From: Acidobacteriaceae bacterium | GTDB lineage: Bacteria > Acidobacteriota > Terriglobia > Terriglobales > Acidobacteriaceae | DNA length: 36,854 bases | Assembly (NCBI GenBank): GCA_027449545.1 | Contig: DAIDLI010000021.1 | Location: 1-36,854 of the forward strand | Direction of reading: 5' to 3' | Shown here: in pieces, positions 1 to 6,328 of the stretch | Layout: each line of letters begins with the position of its first letter | Numbering within the stretch: position 1 is the first letter of the stretch | Made by a program: the position numbers and the translations under genes | Notes under the pieces: generated by a model | Told to the model about the DNA's origin: nothing | The model's input: the letters and a program-made list of their open reading frames with translations, nothing else | The model's database searches: none

Positions 1-224
1 ACGCGCTCAAAGAACGCACGCCCTTGACGGCAGTCGCACCCGGCCAAATAATCCAATTATCCGGGGCATAGGAATGGAAGAAAATTCCGCCCGGACGATA
101 ACAAGCAGGAACGGCGTTTACACAGAATCCCGGACACTACCGGTCTGGGATGAAGTATACAAACGTTTCACCGCCTGTCGAGTGATCCATTGGACAGTTC
201 CACCCTTGTCAAGAATAAGACGTC
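1..224. other. Left edge, no gene recognised
   Basis: This stretch lies downstream of the minus-strand antitoxin gene. A 70-codon open frame on the plus strand (74-286) resembles no known protein and runs into the antitoxin gene, so I treat it as chance. I see no RNA gene, clear repeat or convincing terminator here. Confidence 0.4.
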
Positions 225-548
225 TTACGCCGCCCGCTCCACCACTTCCAGCTTTGTTCCTTCGGCCTTTTGCAGGTAGGCAATGATCTCGAACAGGTTC
301 TTGGCCTGCGGATTGCCCTTGGCGCTGAACATGCGCATCAGCACCTTCGGCGAGCGTCCCAGCGCTTCTCCGAGTGCGATGAACCCAATCGTTCCGTTGA
401 TATATTTCCGCAGGACGGACTTACCCGTCTCCACGTCGCCCTCAATCATGCAGCCCACCGCTTCCTTCAGCAAAGCACGCCGAAATCCAGCGCTTTCCTG
501 AAGCTTCTTCTTAAGCGTCGTATTGAAACTTGTCGTCAGAACCATCAT
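225..548 (-). CDS. HigA-like antitoxin of a toxin-antitoxin pair
   Basis: A 107-residue protein that probably neutralises the RelE/HigB-like toxin encoded just upstream and represses the pair's promoter. The C-terminal half (about residues 55-98) reads like the helix-turn-helix of the 'addiction module antidote' family: a G-x-x-x-L-G-R-S-P-K-V-L stretch followed by G-N-P and a hydrophobic helix. The start ATG (546-548) overlaps the toxin's TGA stop (545-547) in an ATGA junction, which indicates translational coupling. A second ATG follows directly. The toxin-first gene order is typical of HigBA modules. The family assignment rests on context and the C-terminal motif; the N-terminal half is not distinctive. 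Confidence 0.72.
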   Translation of the reverse strand: MMVLTTSFNTTLKKKLQESAGFRRALLKEAVGCMIEGDVETGKSVLRKYINGTIGFIALGEALGRSPKVLMRMFSAKGNPQAKNLFEIIAYLQKAEGTKLEVVERAA

Positions 549-871
549 TTCTCCCGCTTACGCGCCTTGAACTCCTGCCATAATTCTTTGGCTCGTTGAA
601 TGTCAATTTGCTGGCGCCTCTTATCGCCGCCGACCAGCAGAATGACCAACTGCTCTCCATCCCAGCCGAAGTAGAGGCGATAGCCGGGGCCGAAATTGAT
701 TCGCAATTCCTGAACGCCCGCACCGACGCTCTTCACCGAGGAGAGATTTCCGGTTTCCAGCCTCTCCAGTGCCGTCGCGACCCGTGCCTGTACGGCATCG
801 TTGAGATCATCAAGCCACTCAAGGAAAGGAGTTCGCCCCGACCGGTCGACGTACTGCCGGATCTCGATCAC
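545..871 (-). CDS. RelE/HigB-like addiction module toxin (Gp49-like)
   Basis: A 108-residue protein of the phage Gp49-like / RelE-ParE toxin superfamily, expected to act as a ribosome-dependent mRNA interferase. The N-terminus I-E-I-R-x-Y-V-D-R-S-G-R-x-P-F-x-E-W and the core L-R-I-N-F-G-P-G-Y-R-L-Y-F followed by V-G-G-D-K-R are hallmarks of the family called 'addiction module killer protein'. I place the start at a GTG (869-871), because homologues begin with M-I-E-I-R; a TTG at 889 would add six residues. It is the first gene of the pair and overlaps the antitoxin by four bases. The cleavage activity is inferred from the family. Confidence 0.78.
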   Translation of the reverse strand: MIEIRQYVDRSGRTPFLEWLDDLNDAVQARVATALERLETGNLSSVKSVGAGVQELRINFGPGYRLYFGWDGEQLVILLVGGDKRRQQIDIQRAKELWQEFKARKREK

Positions 872-907
872 GCCAGAATGGTAGCACAAAAGTAACCATC
901 GCGAGGG

Positions 908-938
908 CGCTTCCAGCCGAAAAGGGCGGCTCGAAGCG
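908..938 (-). terminator. Hairpin after the DUF3617 gene
   Basis: A 12-base-pair stem with one C-C mismatch (908-919 with 927-938) closes a 7-base loop just beyond the stop codon of the DUF3617 gene. There is no T-tract on the minus strand, so it may end transcription poorly or serve as an mRNA 3' end. Confidence 0.4.
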
Positions 939-977
939 AACGGGCCACCCCTTCGTTGGATTCGAGATTGCGAACTG

Positions 978-1514
978 CTACTGGTCCGCCGGCATCTCTA
1001 TCGGCTTCACATTGCCGCAGTCCGGCCCTTTGTAGATCGAATCCGCTTTCATCGTCATATCGATCGGGCTGTCGCCGGAGCCGGTGTTCATGTTCCCCTT
1101 CAGGTGCATGAGGGTATGGGTGGTGTTGGCGTCGCTCCAGGAGGACTCCACAGTGCCGGTCGCGTCCATCTGTCCCGTGCACGTGATCTTGGCGGTCATG
1201 CCGTCGGGCTTGGTCACAATGTCGGTGACCTTGCAGTCGCCGTGCTGCGGCGTGGAGTAGGGAGCGCCGTACTTGTCGATCATGGCCTGGGTCACGCAGA
1301 TCTGGCTCGTGTGCGGCGCGAAGGGCGAGGCCATCGCCGGCAGATGCACGCCGGCAGGTATCTGCGGCATGGCCGGCATCTGCGGCATGCCGGCCATGCT
1401 CATGGTGGTGGTTATTTCCCACAGGCCGGGTTTCTGTTTGATCTGAGCCGAGGCAGAGGCGATCAGGACCAGGGCGCTTCCGCCTGCCAGTATCCATAGC
1501 AGAGACTTGCTCAT
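978..1514 (-). CDS. Secreted DUF3617 family protein
   Basis: A 178-residue exported protein of unknown function. A signal peptide covers about residues 1-23 (hydrophobic core L-W-I-L-A-G-G-S-A-L-V-L-I-A, cleavage after A-S-A). The mature part opens with K-P-G-L-W-E-I-T-T, the characteristic start of DUF3617 proteins, and continues with a Met/Pro-rich insertion and a cysteine-bearing region (I-C-V-T, D-C-K-V, I-T-C-T-G). The cysteines could form disulphides in the periplasm. The ATG at 1514 is preceded by a strong GAGGAGAG ribosome-binding site. The gene lies 99 bases downstream of the yvcK stop, on the same strand, and may be cotranscribed. No enzymatic activity is known for the family. Confidence 0.8.
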   Translation of the reverse strand: MSKSLLWILAGGSALVLIASASAQIKQKPGLWEITTTMSMAGMPQMPAMPQIPAGVHLPAMASPFAPHTSQICVTQAMIDKYGAPYSTPQHGDCKVTDIVTKPDGMTAKITCTGQMDATGTVESSWSDANTTHTLMHLKGNMNTGSGDSPIDMTMKADSIYKGPDCGNVKPIEMPADQ

Positions 1515-1613
1515 ACTCTCTCCTCAAAGGCGCAGGAATCCCCGGAACGCTTACGGGGCGCGTGCGTACACTCTACCCCCAAACCGGGAGGAAGGCGATT
1601 CTTTTTGGCGGGT

Positions 1614-2684
1614 TCAGCTTTTGTGTGCCGCGGCCCGGCCCAGCTCCAGCAGGGCCCCGGCGACGCGGCCCGTGGCATGGCGCACCACGTTCTCTTCGCT
1701 GGCGAAGTCGCCCACAATGCACTTGACGCCCAATGCCTCGATGCGGTCGATGTCGGCCACGATAGGCGAAGCGCCCTCGGCGGCGTAGCGGGTCAGCGTC
1801 TCGGCAGAGAAGGGCGCGGTGTTGACGATGGCGTAGTCGAAGATGGGCGCGCGGGTATGCCGGTAGATGCGCTCGATGTGCTCGGAGGCGGTGAGGCCGA
1901 GGCTTTCGTTGGCCTGGGTCATCAGATTGCAGATGTAGACGCGCAATCCACGAGCCTGGGCCAGCGCCTCGCTTACGCCCTCCACGAGCAGATTGGTGAT
2001 CAGCGAGGTGTAGAGCGAGCCCGGACCCACCGTGATGAGGTCGGCCTGGTGGATGGCATGCAGGGTCTCGGGCAGGGGAACAGGATTGGGAGGATCGAGC
2101 CGCAGCTCCACGATGCGCCGCTTGCTGGCCGTAATCTGGGTCTCGCCGCGCACCATCGAGCCGTCGTCCATCTCCGCCACCAGCGTAGTGCTGGAGGTGG
2201 TGGCGGGATAAATGCTTCCGCGGGTCGCCAGAATCTTGGAGGCCAGTTGAATGGCCAGGGCGAAGTCGCCGGTCACCTCCGTGAGCGCGGCGACAAACAG
2301 ATTGCCCAGGTTGTGCCCCTTGAGGTCGCCGCCGCTCTCGAAGCGATGGCTGAAGAGTTTCACCAGCAGGTCTTCTTCCTCGCTGAGCGCCACCAAGCAG
2401 TTGCGCAGGTCGCCGGGAGGAAGCATGTTGAAGCCGCGCCGGAGCCGCCCCGAGGAGCCGCCATCGTCCGTCACGGTCACCACTGCGGCAAGATCGGTAA
2501 TCTGGGCAGGTGCCGGCTCAGTGCCCGGGGCTACAACGTGGCGGCGCAGGCCGCGCAGCAGCGTAGACAATCCCGTGCCCCCGCCGATGGCCACCACGCG
2601 AAGGGTGCGCGCTTCAGATGCACCTTCAGGGCAGGGAAGATGGTTCCCTCGGAGTTCGCCGAGTAGGGAGTTCGCACGATCCAA
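1614..2684 (-). CDS. yvcK: YvcK/CofD-like family protein (gluconeogenesis factor)
   Basis: About 356 residues. YvcK proteins bind nucleotide-sugars and influence peptidoglycan precursor supply and carbon metabolism; they are related to the CofD 2-phospholactate transferase fold. Visible marks are the N-terminal nucleotide-binding motif A-I-G-G-G-T-G-L-S-T-L-L-R-G, then V-T-V-T-D-D-G-G-S-S-G-R-L-R, P-G-D-L-R-N-C-L, G-H-N-L-G-N-L and V-G-P-G-S-L-Y-T-S-L. All are standard for the family. The start is uncertain: TTG at 2684 has an AAGG seven bases upstream, and TTG at 2690 is also possible. No ATG lies in this N-terminal part. The TPR gene ends about 10 bases upstream, so the two are surely cotranscribed. 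Confidence 0.9.
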   Translation of the reverse strand: MDRANSLLGELRGNHLPCPEGASEARTLRVVAIGGGTGLSTLLRGLRRHVVAPGTEPAPAQITDLAAVVTVTDDGGSSGRLRRGFNMLPPGDLRNCLVALSEEEDLLVKLFSHRFESGGDLKGHNLGNLFVAALTEVTGDFALAIQLASKILATRGSIYPATTSSTTLVAEMDDGSMVRGETQITASKRRIVELRLDPPNPVPLPETLHAIHQADLITVGPGSLYTSLITNLLVEGVSEALAQARGLRVYICNLMTQANESLGLTASEHIERIYRHTRAPIFDYAIVNTAPFSAETLTRYAAEGASPIVADIDRIEALGVKCIVGDFASEENVVRHATGRVAGALLELGRAAAHKS

Positions 2685-2693
2685 ATGCAAGCC

Positions 2694-3254
2694 TTACGGA
2701 ACCTCAGGATACAGCAGTTCCGTGAATCGGGGATCGTCGGCCATGTTCTGAAAGTCGTTGTCGATGCGCGCTTGCAGGCGATTGCGCGGGTTCATCTCGA
2801 TGGCCTGCGCCAGGTTGGTGAGGCACTCCTGGGTGTGGCCCATGATCGCGTCCAGCACGGCCAGCCCGTAGTAGGCGTAATCGGCCTGCGGATGCCGCTC
2901 CAGAATCTTGCCGAACTCCTCGCGAGCCTCTTCGTAGTAGCCGGTGTTCAGTTGCGACACTGCGTAATCGTAGTGTTCTTCCGGCGTGGCGAAGGCGCGC
3001 TGGACCGTTTCAAGCTGGCGCTGGCACGTGGCGATATACATGTTGCAACGCTCTTTCAGCTCAATGGGGGCGTCCGGCACGAGCTTTTCGAGCGCAGCGA
3101 GAGCTTTCTCGTACTTGCCCTGTTGCAGCAGTTGCACCGCGGTCTGGTAGTGCTGAAGGACGGAGCCGGAAAGGGCCGAATTGCCGTTCGGCTTGTTTGC
3201 CGGGGAGGAATTGTTCTTGCGGCTCGATGCCGCCGTGCGGGCCTCTTGCGTCAT
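2694..3254 (-). CDS. TPR-containing protein
   Basis: About 186 residues with no signal peptide, so probably cytosolic. After a polar Ser/Asn/Lys-rich N-terminus (residues 1-30) come tetratricopeptide-like helices: L-x-x-G-K-Y-E-K-A-L-A-A-L-E-K-L, then L-N-T-G-Y-Y-E-E-A-R-E-E-F-G-K-I-L-E-R-H-P, then a Y-Y-G-L-A-V-L-D-A helix and a final repeat ending in a M-N-P-R-N-R segment. Such repeats form protein-protein interfaces. The start is ATG at 3254; ATG at 3299 would add 15 residues but has no better ribosome-binding site. It lies directly upstream of yvcK. The partner is unknown. Confidence 0.82.
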   Translation of the reverse strand: MTQEARTAASSRKNNSSPANKPNGNSALSGSVLQHYQTAVQLLQQGKYEKALAALEKLVPDAPIELKERCNMYIATCQRQLETVQRAFATPEEHYDYAVSQLNTGYYEEAREEFGKILERHPQADYAYYGLAVLDAIMGHTQECLTNLAQAIEMNPRNRLQARIDNDFQNMADDPRFTELLYPEVP

Positions 3255-3400
3255 GAGTTTTGTGCCATTGCGCGCTCCATCGCTCCCTGTCCTGTCCATC
3301 TTGTACGGCCAGGTTGAGCGTATGTCAGGCAACGCTGCATAGGCCATGTTTATACGCATTCCCCCACTGCTCGTCAATGGGGCGGCCCGCGGCCGGCGCT

Positions 3401-4045
3401 TCAGCGGCTCTGCGCGGCGGCAGTTTTGCGGTAAATCACGGGATTCAGCGCCGGATCGTTGTACATCTTGAGCTGCCGATAGAGCTTGAAGCGCCGCGTG
3501 CCGGCGAGCGTATCGCGCCACAATGCCTCAAGGCAGGCGGCGAGGTCGTCTCTCTGCTCGCGCAGAATCGCCAGCCGCCCGCGATTGCGCTCGGCATGGC
3601 CAGCAGGCGCATCGCCCCGTTGCGCTTCTTCGCAGGTGTGATAGATCTTCAGCGCGAGAATTGAGAGCCGATCGATGATCAGGCCCGGCGATTCGGAGTT
3701 GAGTGGCGCCGCAGGCCGGGGAAGATCGCGCTCCCCCAGCCATTCCAACAGGATCCGGTCCAGCTCCTCGGCCAGGTCGTTGCGGCGCTGATTGGTGGAA
3801 TCAATGCGCCGCTTGACACCGGCGATCTCGGCATCCGTTGCCTCCGGTCTGCGGGCCTCATCTTCGATGTGCCACAGCTCAAAGTTGGCCCGGTGCTGCC
3901 GTGCCACGGCTGCAAGCCAGCGCTCCTGGGCAGAGCCGCTGCGCTCCACGGGCCCAAATGCGAGCTCGTGTGCGTCGGGTTCGGCGGCATGCCATTCGCG
4001 TACGCGGCGGTCCTGGAGTTCGACGATCTCTGAGGCCGAAATCAT
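3401..4045 (-). CDS. DUF4254 domain protein
   Basis: A 214-residue protein with no signal peptide or membrane segment. The motif S-P-G-L-I-I-D-R-L-S-I-L-A-L-K-I-Y-H (about residues 122-139) is the core of DUF4254, a family of unknown biochemistry found in Acidobacteria and Bacteroidetes, often near glycosyltransferases. The rest is helical and rich in charged residues, including H-R-A-N-F-E-L-W-H-I-E-D-x-A-R, also typical of the family. The ATG at 4045 has only a weak ribosome-binding site. It precedes the TPR and yvcK genes on the same strand with a gap of about 146 bases, so shared transcription is possible. Confidence 0.82.
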   Translation of the reverse strand: MISASEIVELQDRRVREWHAAEPDAHELAFGPVERSGSAQERWLAAVARQHRANFELWHIEDEARRPEATDAEIAGVKRRIDSTNQRRNDLAEELDRILLEWLGERDLPRPAAPLNSESPGLIIDRLSILALKIYHTCEEAQRGDAPAGHAERNRGRLAILREQRDDLAACLEALWRDTLAGTRRFKLYRQLKMYNDPALNPVIYRKTAAAQSR

Positions 4046-4282
4046 GGGGTGCGCTCAAGGCGGTTCCGTGCGGACGAAGGTTCCCGAGAGCCGCGCAGTT
4101 CCTATGCTAGAACTATCTCACCCCGCGCCCACTCTCGCGCCATGCCTGCGTCTGTCCCACGGGGAGAGCCCCGCAATGCGCTCTACGCGCGTTTTTGGCG
4201 CTGCGCCAGATGCAAGGAAAGGTGGGAGGGTGAAGAGATGCCGGAGGAGCTTCCGGAACGCGGCCACTTGGCGAAAAACTTC

Positions 4283-4358
4283 TGGTGAGCTCGCTGGGAT
4301 TCGAACCCAGGACCCACGCCTTAAAAGGGCGTTGCTCTACCAACTGAGCTACGAGCTC
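4283..4358 (-). tRNA. tRNA-Lys (anticodon UUU)
   Basis: A full cloverleaf reads on the minus strand. The acceptor stem GAGCTCG (4352-4358) pairs with CGAGCTC (4287-4293), followed by discriminator A and an encoded CCA (4283-4285). The D-arm contains AGCTCAGTTGGTAGAGC. The anticodon stem ACGCC/GGCGT encloses the loop CTTTTAA, giving anticodon TTT, and the T-arm is CTGGG-TTCGAAT-CCCAG. Length is 76 bases including CCA. All stems pair without mismatch, so it should be functional. Confidence 0.97.
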
Positions 4359-4637
4359 GCGCAAGAAAGCCGCTGATTTCAACCTACCACATGCCCGCTC
4401 TTTCCGCCGATCGCTCAGGCAGATCCGCTGCGGCTCAGTTGTGCCTTGAATTCGGTGCAGTTGGGGAGCAGCCGGATGCGGTCGCTGGGGCGCTTTTTCC
4501 ATTACGCAGGGCAGCTCCCCTAAGGGTTATTACCTCCTGGTTACTATGGGGTGAAAGGGTACTCGTGCGCGGGAAGATAACCCATTGCTCATGAGCTGTT
4601 TATCGCCCGGTTACGGGGTTCGGATTCCATGCCGAGA

Positions 4638-4668
4638 AAGTGTTAGAACACCGGCCTGCGAAGTGTTA
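4638..4668. promoter_or_regulatory. Repeated AAGTGTTA sites, candidate regulator operator
   Basis: A perfect 12-base palindrome GTGTTAGAACAC lies at 4640-4651. The sequence AAGTGTTA occurs at 4638-4645 and again at 4661-4668, a spacing of 23 bases or roughly two helical turns. Both copies lie directly upstream of a TTGACA box at 4673. The layout suggests a transcription factor site controlling the cellulose operon; the regulator is unknown. Confidence 0.35.
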
Positions 4669-4672
4669 TTGT

Positions 4673-4699
4673 TTTGACAATAGCGTATCGATAGGATTT
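4673..4699 (+). promoter_or_regulatory. Candidate promoter for the cellulose operon
   Basis: A perfect -35 box TTGACA lies at 4673-4678. The -10 is weak: TAGGAT at 4692-4697 (spacing 13) or GGATTT at 4694-4699 (spacing 15), neither ideal. The position just upstream of the leader hairpin and bcsQ fits a promoter, but the poor -10 leaves this tentative; an activator could compensate. Confidence 0.3.
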
Positions 4700-4740
4700 C
4701 CGCAGACGCCACTCCAAGGTGGAATGGTGGTCCTCTGCGG
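4700..4740 (+). promoter_or_regulatory. Leader hairpin before bcsQ
   Basis: CCGCAGA (4700-4706) pairs perfectly with TCTGCGG (4734-4740). Inside, CCAC (4709-4712) can pair with either of two GTGG copies, which allows alternative inner stems. It would lie in the 5' leader of the operon about 50 bases before the bcsQ start. It does not match the c-di-GMP riboswitch consensus. Its function, if any, is unknown. Confidence 0.35.
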
Positions 4741-4789
4741 AGAGAGTGGATGTTTTTCGAGCTCCGGCGGAAGACACGAAGGGTGAGGA

Positions 4790-6328
4790 ATGACGGATCG
4801 CAAAGCGCTGATCGACCCCAAGGAGACGCCGGAAGACGTGGCGAGCCTCTACTCGTGGGCCAACCTGCATGGCGCCAAGTATCGGGATTTCTCTGCCTCG
4901 CGCGCTCAAATTCGGGAACAGGCCCGGCTCCAAGCCGCGCAGGCTGCCCAGTTGGAGGAGGAGCAGGCCCGGCTGCGGACAGCGCAGGAACAGGCGGAAC
5001 AGGCCCGCCGCGCCGCTGAAGAGCAGCTCCGCCTCGCCGAAATCGCCGCGCAGCAGGCGGCTGAAACCGTTGCCCAGCAGAGAGCGCAGGCAGCCGGCCA
5101 GCACTTCGCCGGACCGCAGGCTCCCGCTCAGTCCGCACCCTTGGGTCTTCCCCAGTACGCCCGGCCGCTTCACGAGACCGCGCCTCAGATGGCGCAAGCT
5201 CCGCGTCCCGATCGGTTGAATGCACCAGCGTCGTTTTCGCACCCGGGCCTTCCGGCATCGCAGCCGTTGCGTCCGGCCGCCGCTCCCGCGCAGTTTGCGC
5301 CCTTGCGCGAAGAGCCGTTGCAAGCTCCGCCTGCCTCCTGGGCGGCTCCGGAGACGAGTGAAAACCCGATGCGCCCGGCCTGGCTCGCTACTCGCCCGCA
5401 GGCGACAGCTCGCCCGCAGGCGACAGCTCAACCTTCCGCGATGCAGGCGCCCGAGGATACGGTCCAGGGCTCGCGCGACCGGCTCACCTCGCGCTGGTTT
5501 GCGCTGCGCGGGGTCTTCGATGCCGGTTCTGTGCCTGCCGCAGAGACGCAGTCCGCGCCGGTTGCCTCCCGCGCTCCGGTGCTGGGCGTCTTTTCACTGG
5601 CGGGCGGCGTTGGCAAAACCAGCCTGGTGGCCACTCTGGGCCGCGCCCTCTCGGCCCGCGGCGAGCGGGTGCTGCTGGTCGATACCGCGGCCTTCGGACT
5701 CTTGCCGTTCTTCTTCGGCGCGCGCGATCAGCGTCCCGGACAGCTCCGCACCTTTGCGCCGCCGGCTGCAAGTGGCGATGCGCCGGTCCAGATGGTCACC
5801 GTTGATCCAGACGGCTTTGGGTCGGAAAACACCGGCTCCGAGGGACTCAGCGGCGAGATCGGAAAGTATAGCTACGGTACCGGCCGGGTGATCGTGGACC
5901 TGGCTACCGCCTCCGGCTCCACCACGCGGCGCGTTCTCAAGCTCCAGCCGCTCATCCTGGTTCCGGTCGTTCCGGATATGAACTCGGTGGTCAGCGTCAG
6001 CTCCATCGACGCCTTCTTTGAGCGCAATGCCGCATCGGCCGGCAATTCGGCTCTGCCTTACTACGTCCTCAATCAGTTCGATCCGTCGCTGCCTCTCCAC
6101 CTGGATGTGCGCGAAATCCTGCGCGAGCAGCTTGGCGAGCGGCTGCTGCCCTTTGCGCTGCGCCGCTCTCCGGCGGTCAGCGAGGCGCTGGCCGAGGGCA
6201 TGACGGTGATGGATTATGCGCCCAACTCTACCGTAGCCGAGGATTTTGGCAGCTTGGCCGGATGGGTGAAGACGCTCTCCGCTCCTGCCGGAAATGGCTT
6301 CCGCGGGGTGCGCTGGAGCGAACGATGA
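4790..6328 (+). CDS. bcsQ: BcsQ-like ParA/MinD ATPase with possible BcsR-like N-terminus and coiled coil
   Basis: A 512-residue cytoplasmic protein of the cellulose machinery. Residues about 1-42 include L-Y-S-W-A-N-L-H-G-A-K-Y-R-D-F-S followed by R-x-Q, which recalls the small BcsR protein (Y-x-D-I-S-x-R-x-Q in E. coli). Residues about 43-105 form a Gln/Glu/Ala-rich coiled coil, 106-235 are Pro/Ala-rich and probably disordered, and 263-505 are a ParA/MinD-type ATPase with P-loop A-G-G-V-G-K-T (271-277) and L-L-V-D-T. The signature lysine at the start of a MinD Walker A is alanine here; E. coli BcsQ also departs from that consensus. BcsQ is usually about 250 residues, so this is roughly double. 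AAGGGTG precedes the ATG. The stop overlaps the bcsAB start (ATGA), and the operon context supports the call strongly. The BcsR-like reading is an inference. Confidence 0.85.
   Translation: MTDRKALIDPKETPEDVASLYSWANLHGAKYRDFSASRAQIREQARLQAAQAAQLEEEQARLRTAQEQAEQARRAAEEQLRLAEIAAQQAAETVAQQRAQAAGQHFAGPQAPAQSAPLGLPQYARPLHETAPQMAQAPRPDRLNAPASFSHPGLPASQPLRPAAAPAQFAPLREEPLQAPPASWAAPETSENPMRPAWLATRPQATARPQATAQPSAMQAPEDTVQGSRDRLTSRWFALRGVFDAGSVPAAETQSAPVASRAPVLGVFSLAGGVGKTSLVATLGRALSARGERVLLVDTAAFGLLPFFFGARDQRPGQLRTFAPPAASGDAPVQMVTVDPDGFGSENTGSEGLSGEIGKYSYGTGRVIVDLATASGSTTRRVLKLQPLILVPVVPDMNSVVSVSSIDAFFERNAASAGNSALPYYVLNQFDPSLPLHLDVREILREQLGERLLPFALRRSPAVSEALAEGMTVMDYAPNSTVAEDFGSLAGWVKTLSAPAGNGFRGVRWSER
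5391..5426 (+). repeat. Two tandem 18-base repeats in bcsQ
   Basis: The 18-base unit CTCGCCCGCAGGCGACAG occurs twice without interruption (5391-5408 and 5409-5426). It is in frame and encodes a repeated A-R-P-Q-A-T in the Pro/Ala-rich linker. Copy number could vary between strains by slippage without breaking the frame. Confidence 0.85.

Larger units (their letters stand above)
4359..4789. other. Intergenic region upstream of the cellulose operon
   Basis: This 431-base stretch separates the divergent tRNA-Lys and bcsQ genes. From about 4359 to 4630 I see nothing recognisable. From 4638 on it holds a GTGTT palindrome with a repeated half-site, a TTGACA box and a leader hairpin, listed separately. 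No convincing small gene was found. Confidence 0.55.

Noticed and set aside
74..286. 70-codon open frame at the left edge
   Set aside because: No family resemblance, no clear ribosome-binding site, and it overlaps the antitoxin gene on the other strand.
4113..4502. 129-codon open frame on the minus strand
   Set aside because: It runs through the tRNA-Lys gene, so it is not a real protein gene.
4700..4740. c-di-GMP riboswitch before the cellulose operon
   Set aside because: The hairpin has none of the conserved GEMM-I loop sequences; only a simple stem is supported.
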